This document shows positions 57,418-64,000 of a stretch of 64,000 nucleotides of DNA, one piece after another. This DNA comes from JAOPZW01 sp963807305 (GTDB taxonomy: Bacteria; Actinomycetota; Thermoleophilia; Solirubrobacterales; Solirubrobacteraceae). Position 1 is the first letter of the stretch; each line of letters begins with the position of its first letter. Under the pieces are notes generated by a model. That model was not told the origin of the DNA. It worked only from the letters and a program-made list of their open reading frames with translations, and ran no database searches. A program made the translations under genes and the position numbers. The stretch lies in contig CAWEBN010000005.1 of NCBI GenBank assembly GCA_963807305.1, positions 186,001 to 250,000 on the forward strand, given 5' to 3'.

Positions 57418-58576
57418 CGAAGGTCACGTGCAGGGCGCCGTCGTCGAACGAGGCGCCGGTGGGCCGGTATTCGCCCAGCGCGGGCGGCAACATCAGCGTG
57501 CGCTTGTGACCGTCGACGCGGACCACGAGCTCGAGGCCGATCTTCTTCAGCGAGATGTCGCCCTTCTCGGCGAAGGGCAGGTCCATGCGCAGCTCGGCCG
57601 AGTCGGCGCCGACCACGAGCTCCTGCGTGAGCCCCTGGTGCAGGACGGCGCCCGGGTCGCGCTCCTCGAAGACGCGCGCGCCCAGGCGGTCGAGCATGTC
57701 CGCGCCGACGACCTCCTCGCCGAAGTACGGCGCGCGCAGCACGGGCACCGGGGCGAAGGCCGACTGGACCTCGTCGAGCGCCGCGAGCTGGCGCTCGCGC
57801 CAGGCGCCGAAGTACGGGCCGACCTCCTCGGGGAAGACGCGATTGACGACCACGGCGTCGGTCAGGTACCCGTAGAGGTTCAGATAGGTGAAGGTGCGCC
57901 GCGCCTCGTCGACGACCATGCGGTCGGGCGTCATCACCAGGCGCACCGAGACGCTCTCGGTGTCGCGCAGGATCTCGTTCATCGCGATGAGGTTGCCCAC
58001 CAGGCGCTGGACGTCGTCGAGCACGGCGTCGCCGGGCAGCGAGATGTCGAGCATGGCGCGGGCCAGCGGCCGCGCCGCCGCCATGAGCTGCGGCGACTGC
58101 GGGAAGACCTTCTGCAGCCACCAGCGCGCGACGTCGGGGAACGAGAGCAGCCGCAGGGTCTCGCCCGTCGGCGCGCAGTCGACGATGACGCAGCCGAAGC
58201 GCCCCTCCTCGTGGTGGCGCTTGATCTGCAGCAGGCTGAAGAGCTCGTCGAGGCCGGGCGGGACGGTGAGCTCCTCGGCGCTGATGCGGTCCACGCCGCG
58301 CTCGAGCAGCATCTCGCCCAGCCAGTCCTGGACCGCGGCCCAGTTGCGCTCCATCTCGTCCTGCGCGGACACCTGCTGGGCCCACAGGCGCTCGCCGACC
58401 TGCGTGGGCTCGCCGCCGACGGCGGTCTGCAGCGAGTCCGACAGTGAGTGCGCGGGGTCGGTCGAGAGCACGACCGTGTCGATCCCGCCCGCGGCGACGC
58501 GCCGCGCGGTCGCCGCGGCGACCGAGGTCTTGCCGACCCCGCCCTTGCCGGTATAGAGGATCGTCCGGGGCGCCAT
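57404..58576 (-). CDS. ArsA/Get3-family ATPase with C-terminal HSP20-like domain
   Basis: 390 residues. Deviant P-loop GKGGVGKTS at ~10-18, STDPAHSLSDSL (ArsA signature) and VDCAPTGETLRLL in the switch II position, where Get3 and ArsA have PTGHTLRLL. The last ~75 residues form the alpha-crystallin-like ArsA_HSP20 add-on. No arsenic genes are near and no CxxC metal site is visible, so a Get3-like role in handling membrane or hydrophobic proteins is more likely than arsenite export. First gene of the pair with the 104-residue helical protein. Confidence 0.92.
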   Translation of the reverse strand: MAPRTILYTGKGGVGKTSVAAATARRVAAGGIDTVVLSTDPAHSLSDSLQTAVGGEPTQVGERLWAQQVSAQDEMERNWAAVQDWLGEMLLERGVDRISAEELTVPPGLDELFSLLQIKRHHEEGRFGCVIVDCAPTGETLRLLSFPDVARWWLQKVFPQSPQLMAAARPLARAMLDISLPGDAVLDDVQRLVGNLIAMNEILRDTESVSVRLVMTPDRMVVDEARRTFTYLNLYGYLTDAVVVNRVFPEEVGPYFGAWRERQLAALDEVQSAFAPVPVLRAPYFGEEVVGADMLDRLGARVFEERDPGAVLHQGLTQELVVGADSAELRMDLPFAEKGDISLKKIGLELVVRVDGHKRTLMLPPALGEYRPTGASFDDGALHVTFDGPA

Positions 58577-58595
58577 TCGCGACGCGTCAGCCTAC

Positions 58596-59921
58596 TCAGC
58601 GCGCCCGAACCGCGATCCGTCCGGCGATGGCGCCGGCGTTGCCCGCGAGGTCCACGGCGCGCAGGAGCACCGCGAGGCCGCCCCTCCGGCGAGGACGGAA
58701 CGCGAAGGCGTGCCGCCCATAGCCGAAGCGCGCCGTGCGCGTGAGCACCGGCTTGCCCTTGCGCAGCACGGTGAGGGTCACGGTCGAAACCTTGCTCAGG
58801 GTGAAGACGAGCTTGGAGGGCTTCTTGGCCAGCGCGAAGGTCGACCTCAGGGCGAGCACGGGCGGCTGGCGCAGGTAGGCGGTGAAGCGGTCGGCCTCGG
58901 TGCAGTAGAGCGCCGGATCGGGGACGCGCTTGCACAGCTCGCGCAGGAAGTCGCGCAGGAGCACGTGGTAGCCGAGGTCGCTCTCCTGGCCGGGCTGGTA
59001 CAGCGACCACGCGCCCGTGTCGAAGGTCGGCAGCTCGACGCGCGCCTGCGCCTCGCCGGCCGCGAAGAGCGCACGCCCCTCCGGATCGTTGGCCAGGGCC
59101 GCGAAGTCGAACAGCCCGTTCAGTGCCTGGACGAAGCCGTTGATGATGTGCAGATTCGGCGCGTAGGAGTACTGCAGGTAGTGCGCGCCGGCCGGGGTGT
59201 CGACGCGCACGCCCTCCGGCGGCGTGACGCGGAAGATCCCCAGGGCGGCGCGGGCGGCCACGAAGTAGCGCGGCTCGTTCAGGCGCGCCGCCGCGCGGGA
59301 GTAGGCCTGCAGCGCGGTGCCGGCCGAGAGCCCGCTGACCCACGGCGGAGCGCCGCCGTCGAAGTGGAAGAGCGACTCCCAGGCGATGCCGCCGGCGCGC
59401 GCCGCCGCCAGGCCGAGCGCCTCGTCGAGCAGGGCGCGCAGCTCATCGTCGCGACCACCCTGCTGGAAGAGCCCGTTGGCCCGGCCGAAGGTGCCCAGCC
59501 ACTGGACCTGGAGCCCCTGCCCGGGGTAGTACTGCCAGACGAGCTGGCTGCCCGCGAACATCTCGCGCTGGCCGTAGCGCAGCAGCGGGCCCTCCGACCA
59601 CCAGGCGCGGTTGCGCTGCAGGGTGAGGAAGACGAGCGGCGCGCGCGTGGGCGTGAGCAGGCCGGCCTTCGCGATCGCGCGCGTGTTGGCGATCACCGCG
59701 TCGAGCTGGCGTCGGCGCGTGCCGTGGAGCTTGCGCAGCGTCGCCTTGGCGTTGTCGTAGGACTCGGCCCACACGTCGTGGTGGGGCTGATCGATGGCGC
59801 CCGCGGCGAGCAGGGCGTCGAGCTCGGAGGGCACGGTGCGCGGCGCCTGGGCCTGCGCGGCCACCGGCGCGAGCAGGACCGCGAGCACCGTCGCGAGGAG
59901 GGCAACCGGCGGGCGCCGCAC
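58596..59921 (-). CDS. Secreted protein with D-glucuronyl C5-epimerase-type domain
   Basis: 441 residues. Signal peptide at 1-25 ending in AAQAQA. The alpha-toroid C5-epimerase C-terminal domain runs from ~90 to 350: YYPGQGLQVQWLGTFGRANG, ESLFHFDGGAPPWVSGLSAGTALQAYSRAA, and NGFVQALNGLFDF with TFDTGAWSLYQPG. The last ~85 residues are an Ig-like/bacterial surface strand domain (VSTVTLTVLRKGKPVLTR). It may modify a glucuronic-acid polymer outside the cell. GTG start with TAGCAT seven bases upstream (leaderless). Stop lies 19 bases from the ArsA start on the same strand. Confidence 0.85.
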   Translation of the reverse strand: MRRPPVALLATVLAVLLAPVAAQAQAPRTVPSELDALLAAGAIDQPHHDVWAESYDNAKATLRKLHGTRRRQLDAVIANTRAIAKAGLLTPTRAPLVFLTLQRNRAWWSEGPLLRYGQREMFAGSQLVWQYYPGQGLQVQWLGTFGRANGLFQQGGRDDELRALLDEALGLAAARAGGIAWESLFHFDGGAPPWVSGLSAGTALQAYSRAAARLNEPRYFVAARAALGIFRVTPPEGVRVDTPAGAHYLQYSYAPNLHIINGFVQALNGLFDFAALANDPEGRALFAAGEAQARVELPTFDTGAWSLYQPGQESDLGYHVLLRDFLRELCKRVPDPALYCTEADRFTAYLRQPPVLALRSTFALAKKPSKLVFTLSKVSTVTLTVLRKGKPVLTRTARFGYGRHAFAFRPRRRGGLAVLLRAVDLAGNAGAIAGRIAVRAR

Positions 59922-60032
59922 GAGGCCGATGCTATCGCCGCGCCCTCGCGCTCCATGCAAGCCTCCACCCGCCCTCGCCCGACCTGAAGGCGCTGTGCGG
60001 ACCTCGTCGGCCAGTAGTCTCCGCCGCCTTCC

Positions 60033-61142
60033 GTGGACCTGCGCCGATTCCTCAAGACGAGCCAGGGCTGGCCGTACCTGCTCGTCCCGTTCATCCTGAT
60101 CGCGATCGTCTTCGAGATCGTCCACGCCGGCGCGGTGCCGACCTTCTTCGCCTCGGCGCTCGGGGTCATCCCGACGGCGGCGCTCATGGGCCGCGCCACG
60201 GAGGAACTCGCCGTCCGCTCCGGGCCCGGCATCGGCGGCCTGCTCAACGTCACCTTCGGGAACGCCCCGGAGCTCATCATCGCCCTCTTCGCGCTCGGGG
60301 CCGGCCTGCACGAGGTGGTCAAGGCCTCGATCGTCGGCTCGATCATGGGCAACGTCCTGCTCGTCCTCGGCGCCGCGATGTTCTTCGGCGGCCTCAAGCG
60401 CGACCGCCAGTTCTTCAATCGCACGGCCGCGTCGACGCAGTCCTCGATGCTGCTGCTGGCGGCCGCGGCGCTGATCATGCCCGCCATCTACGAGCTCGTG
60501 GAGGGGCGCGGGCTGCCGATGCCGGGCGACGAGCGCGTGCACTACGACAGCACCGTGCAGGGGCTCTCGGCCGCCGTGGCGTGCGTGCTCATCTTCTCCT
60601 ACGTGGCGGGGCTGTGGTTCTCGCTGAAGACCCATCGCGACCTCTTCAACCCCGAGTCCGACGATTCGGAGCACGGCGAGCCGTGGACCGTGCGCAGGTC
60701 GGTCCTCGCGCTGTTCATCGCGGGTGTCGCGGTGGGCGTCATGTCGGAGATCCTCGTGAGCTCGATCTCCGATGCCGCCTCGAAGCTCGGGCTCAGCGAG
60801 TTCTTCATCGGCGTCATCGTGGTGGCCATCGTCGGCAACGCGGCCGAGCACTGGGTCGCGGTGCTCGTGGCCATGAAGGACAAGATGGACCTGGCGGTGA
60901 ACATCGCCATCGGCTCGAGCGCCCAGATCGCCCTGTTCGTGGCGCCGGTGCTCGTCCTCACGAGCTTCTTCCTGGGCCCGCATCCGATGGCGCTCGTGTT
61001 CAACGGCTTCGAGCTCGGCGGGATCCTGCTCGCCATCATCATCGCCAACCACGTCACCAGCGAGGGCGAGTCGACGTGGTACGAGGGACTGCAGCTGCTG
61101 GCCGTCTACTTCGTGCTCGGGATCGCCTTCCTCGTCGCCTGA
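60033..61142 (+). CDS. Calcium/proton (cation) exchanger, CaxA type
   Basis: 369 residues, eleven or so hydrophobic segments. The two alpha-repeats carry FGNAPELIIALFAL and VGNAAEHWVAVLVAM, the ion-binding signature of the Ca2+:H+ antiporter family, separated by an acidic loop (NPESDDSEHGE). It expels calcium in exchange for protons at the plasma membrane. Start GTG at 60033; TAGTCT ends 12 bases upstream. Stands alone, 96 bases before the diguanylate cyclase gene. Confidence 0.94.
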   Translation: MDLRRFLKTSQGWPYLLVPFILIAIVFEIVHAGAVPTFFASALGVIPTAALMGRATEELAVRSGPGIGGLLNVTFGNAPELIIALFALGAGLHEVVKASIVGSIMGNVLLVLGAAMFFGGLKRDRQFFNRTAASTQSSMLLLAAAALIMPAIYELVEGRGLPMPGDERVHYDSTVQGLSAAVACVLIFSYVAGLWFSLKTHRDLFNPESDDSEHGEPWTVRRSVLALFIAGVAVGVMSEILVSSISDAASKLGLSEFFIGVIVVAIVGNAAEHWVAVLVAMKDKMDLAVNIAIGSSAQIALFVAPVLVLTSFFLGPHPMALVFNGFELGGILLAIIIANHVTSEGESTWYEGLQLLAVYFVLGIAFLVA

Positions 61143-61238
61143 GGGCACGTCGCCGCTGCTCGCCGCGCGTGGCGGGCCCGTCCAGCCGCATGTGGGGTTT
61201 GTTCACGTTCGGTCGGGTCGCGCCGATGACTGAGACGA

Positions 61239-62861
61239 GTGCACCCCGACCGGACACAAGTCGACCAGCTGATCGCCCTGCAGCGCGTGCAGGGCCTGCT
61301 CGACGTCGCCCGTCTCGTGGGCTCCGACCGCAGCCTCGACTCGGTGCTGTCCGAGATCGCCCGCACGATCTCCGAGGCGCTCGGCTTCCAGGGCGTGGCC
61401 TTCAACCTCTATCGGCCGGCGTGGGACGACTTCATCGTCAGCACCGTCCACGGCAGCGAGGCGATGTGCGAGACGCTGCTGGGGGAGACCTACGAGTGGT
61501 CGGTGTGGTCGCTGCCGCTCGAGGGGCGCTTCGAGCGCCGCGGGGCGTACTTCATCCCGGAGGGCAGCGTCGACTGGTCGGACCCCGGGCTGGGCGCGCG
61601 CTACGTGCCCGACCAGCCGCGAGCCGAGGCGACCGACGCCTGGATCCCGGGCGACGAGCTGTTCGTGCCCTGCCGGCACTCCGACGGGCACCTGCTGGGC
61701 ATCGTCTCGGTCGGCGAGCCGGCCTCCGGCATGCGCCCGTCCGACGACCAGCTCGACCTGCTCGTGGCCATGGTGTCGCTCACCGCGCGCGCCCTGCAGG
61801 GCGCGCAGGAGGCCGTCGAAGCCGCACGCCACCGCAACGCGCTCGAGCAGCTGCTGCAGGTCTCCTCGCGCCTGTCCGAGCCGCGCTCGATCGACGAGGT
61901 GCTCCAGGAGGTGTGCGACGGCGTGGCCGGGGCGCTGGACTTCCAGAAGGTCATGATCGAGCTCGTCGACCCGGAGACCGGGCTGCTGACGCCGCGCGCC
62001 GTCGCCGGCTGGGACGACGTCTCGCTCGCGCCGCAGTGGGGGGTGTCGGTCGCCGCCATCCGGCCGCTGCTGGATCCCGCCTTCGAGGTCGAGGGCTGCT
62101 TCCTCGTCCCGCAGACGGCGGCCATCGCACGCATGCCGCAGCGCACCGCCTTCACCTCGACCATGAACGGGCGCGGGCCGCACGCCTGGGATCACCACTG
62201 GCTCGTCGTGCCGCTCTACGACCAGGCCGGCCAGATCTTCGGGCGCATCTGGGCCGACGACCCGGCCGACCGGCTGCTGCCCTCGCCGTCGCGGCTGCAG
62301 GCCCTGCGGGTGTTCGCCAACCAGGCGATGATGGCCGTGATCGCCGCCGGCCACGTCGAGCAGCTGCGCGCCCAGGCCGACCGCGACTCGCTCACCGGGA
62401 TGCTCAACCGGCGCGCGTTCATGCGCGAGCTGCGCACTGAGCTCGAGCGCTCCCTGCGCTACGGGCGGCGCTTCGTGCTGGCTCTCTGCGACCTCGACGA
62501 GTTCAAGCAGATCAACGACACCGACGGGCATCCGGCGGGCGACCGTGCGCTCGAGGCCGTGGCCGCCCTGCTCGAGGGCAGCCTCCGCGCCAGCGACTTC
62601 GCCTTCCGCATCGGCGGCGACGAGTTCGCCCTCCTGCTGCCCGAGACCGAGGCCGCCGAGGGGCAGGAGGTCGTCGAGCGGATCGTCACCGCCCTGGCCG
62701 GCGACAGCGTGCTCGCCGGTGGGCTGGGCATCAGCTTCGGACTGGGCCTCTTCCCGGCCGACGGGTCGACGCCCGAGGAGCTCATCCGCCGCGCCGACCA
62801 GGCGCTCTACGCGGCCAAGCGCTCCGACGACGACCTGCACTTCGCGCCGCGCGCGGCCTGA
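61239..62861 (+). CDS. GAF-GAF-GGDEF diguanylate cyclase
   Basis: 540 residues, no membrane helix, so cytoplasmic. Two GAF sensor domains at ~20-190 and ~205-370 (the second with DHHWLVVPLYDQAGQIFGRIW), a coiled linker, and a GGDEF domain at ~380-535 (DSLTGMLNRRAF, RIGGDEFALLLPE at 457-469). The inhibitory I-site R450-A-S-D453 stands exactly five residues before GGDEF, so product feedback is expected. It makes cyclic di-GMP. No EAL domain. Start GTG at 61239. Confidence 0.94.
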   Translation: MHPDRTQVDQLIALQRVQGLLDVARLVGSDRSLDSVLSEIARTISEALGFQGVAFNLYRPAWDDFIVSTVHGSEAMCETLLGETYEWSVWSLPLEGRFERRGAYFIPEGSVDWSDPGLGARYVPDQPRAEATDAWIPGDELFVPCRHSDGHLLGIVSVGEPASGMRPSDDQLDLLVAMVSLTARALQGAQEAVEAARHRNALEQLLQVSSRLSEPRSIDEVLQEVCDGVAGALDFQKVMIELVDPETGLLTPRAVAGWDDVSLAPQWGVSVAAIRPLLDPAFEVEGCFLVPQTAAIARMPQRTAFTSTMNGRGPHAWDHHWLVVPLYDQAGQIFGRIWADDPADRLLPSPSRLQALRVFANQAMMAVIAAGHVEQLRAQADRDSLTGMLNRRAFMRELRTELERSLRYGRRFVLALCDLDEFKQINDTDGHPAGDRALEAVAALLEGSLRASDFAFRIGGDEFALLLPETEAAEGQEVVERIVTALAGDSVLAGGLGISFGLGLFPADGSTPEELIRRADQALYAAKRSDDDLHFAPRAA

Positions 62862-62881
62862 GCGGTCATACACTCGGGGGC

Positions 62882-64000
62882 GTGGCGGACCCCGGACACG
62901 TCGCCGTCGGCACCTGGAGCGGCGGGCGCTTCATGCGCTTCGGCGAGGCGATCGACGACGACCGGCTGGCCGCCCTGCTGCGCCCCGGCGACGGCATCGA
63001 CACCGTCCTGACGGCCGACACCTACGGGTCCGGCGAGGCCGACGCGCTGCTCGGCCGCGCCCTGCGCGGCGTCGAGCGCGAGTCCTACTGCCTGGTCGGC
63101 GCCGTGGGCCACGACTTCTACGAAGGCGAGCGGGAGGGGTCGAAGGGCTTCCCGCGCTTCACCGACCCGCGCCTGCGCGGCCCGGAGCAGTACGCGTCGT
63201 ACCTGCGCATGGCGACCGAGCGCTCGCTCGAGCGCGTCGGGGTCGACCGCTTCGACCTGCTGCTGCTGCACAACCCCGACCGCATCGGCTACACGAGCCC
63301 CGCGGTATGGGAGGGGATGGCGGCGCTGCGCGACGCCGGGCTGACGCGGCGGCTGGGCGTCGCCCCCGGGCCGGCCAACGGCTTCACCCTGGACGTCATC
63401 GACTGCCTGGAGCGCTTCGGCGCGCTGATCGACTGGGCGATGGTGATCCTCAACCCGCTCGAGCCGTGGCCCGGAGAGCTCGTCCTGCCCGCGGCGCGGC
63501 GCTACGACGTCGACCTCATCACGCGCGTGGTCGACTACGGCGGGCTCTTCTGGGACGACGTGCGGCCCGGCCATGACTTCGCCCAGCACGATCATCGCGC
63601 CTTCCGCCCCGACGGCTGGGTGCAGGCCGGGCGCGAGCGCCTGGAGCGCATGCGCCCGATCGCCGAGCGCCACGGGCTGACCACGATGCAGCTCGCCTGC
63701 CAGTGGAACCTCGCACACGACCGGGTCCGCTGCGCGGTCCCCACGCTCATCGAGGAGCCGGCCCCACCCACCCACCCCCCAACCACCGCCGTGAAGCCCA
63801 TCGAGGCCAAGCGCGCCGAGCTCGCGGCCGTCCCGCGCGAGCTCGTGCTCTCCGACGACGAGCTCGCCGTGCTCCGCGCGATCGGCGACAACACCGGCTG
63901 CATGGCGCTCAAGGGCGCCTCGCCGCAGTTCGAGGGCGAGCCGCAGGCCGACCGGTGGCCGATGACGGGCGAGCTGCGTGAGCTCGCCGCGCGCTGGGCG
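62882..64000 (+). CDS. Aldo/keto reductase family protein (3' end outside window)
   Basis: 373 codons are visible without stop to the last base. Barrel signatures: VLTADTYGSGEADALLGRAL near the Asp/Tyr region, RFDLLLLHNPDRIGYTSPAVWEGMAALRDAG with the His, and GLTTMQLACQWNLAHDRVRCAVPTLIEE. A Pro/Thr-rich stretch (APPTHPPTT) after PTLIEEP interrupts the usual cofactor-binding region and is not in relatives I know. TACACT at 62869-62874 is seven bases before the GTG, another leaderless start. Different subgroup from the reductase at 52862. Confidence 0.88.
   Translation, partial: MADPGHVAVGTWSGGRFMRFGEAIDDDRLAALLRPGDGIDTVLTADTYGSGEADALLGRALRGVERESYCLVGAVGHDFYEGEREGSKGFPRFTDPRLRGPEQYASYLRMATERSLERVGVDRFDLLLLHNPDRIGYTSPAVWEGMAALRDAGLTRRLGVAPGPANGFTLDVIDCLERFGALIDWAMVILNPLEPWPGELVLPAARRYDVDLITRVVDYGGLFWDDVRPGHDFAQHDHRAFRPDGWVQAGRERLERMRPIAERHGLTTMQLACQWNLAHDRVRCAVPTLIEEPAPPTHPPTTAVKPIEAKRAELAAVPRELVLSDDELAVLRAIGDNTGCMALKGASPQFEGEPQADRWPMTGELRELAARWA

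Overview
The window is GC-rich throughout (clearly above 65%, not computed) with strong third-position GC bias. GTG and TTG starts are frequent, and TAnnnT boxes recur 6-12 bases before start codons. This DNA style, the Mce lipid-import operon, an ECF41-type sigma factor, an actinobacterial IHF-like protein and several small families seen mainly in soil actinobacteria point to a high-GC actinobacterium. The best guess is Thermoleophilia/Solirubrobacterales; this is inference, since no rRNA or marker gene is present. No transposase, integrase, tRNA, rRNA or CRISPR array was seen. The region reads as ordinary chromosome with many small operons.

Layout. 1-2.5 kb: ammonium transporter (5' cut off), a PII protein lacking the usual Tyr51, and a PucR-type regulator, followed by a 31-bp tandem repeat. 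2.7-4.6 kb: two membrane/coiled-coil proteins. 4.7-7.4 kb: an HxlR-SCP2 regulator divergent from a two-domain VOC protein and a DHFR-like reductase, then a lipoprotein. 7.5-19.5 kb: a complete Mce system (two YrbE permeases, its own ATPase, six MCE proteins, one accessory protein). 19.7-28.5 kb: small genes, a quinone oxidoreductase, ECF41 sigma with a matching promoter, an MMPL/RND exporter and a co-directional chain of small genes. 28.5-34.6 kb: IHF-like protein, a divergent serine-palmitoyltransferase-like enzyme and GNAT acyltransferase, a LacI regulator with a palindromic operator in front of a small exported protein, and an AlkA-type glycosylase.

34.7-44.5 kb: ArsR-like regulator; a thiZ-thiX-thiY pyrimidine importer behind a TPP riboswitch; a papain-like protein; a two-gene ABC exporter; a MoxR ATPase with its VWA partner. 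44.5-54.5 kb: IlvD/Edd dehydratase with a large upstream palindrome; LysR divergent from an EamA transporter; a lipid-modification operon (small membrane protein, FAD oxidoreductase, DUF1365, cyclopropane-synthase-like methyltransferase, hydrolase); an aldo/keto reductase. 54.6-64 kb: MecA-like penicillin-binding protein, cupin, ArsA-type ATPase with a small partner, glucuronyl C5-epimerase-like secreted protein, Ca2+/H+ exchanger, GAF-GGDEF diguanylate cyclase, and an aldo/keto reductase cut by the window end.

The common theme is the envelope and its lipids: Mce import, MMPL export, possible sphingoid-base synthesis, fatty-acid modification and peptidoglycan synthesis. Operons are tight: many adjacent genes share ATGA, GTGA, TTGA or TGATG junctions, which implies translational coupling. 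About fourteen promoter-proximal genes look leaderless.
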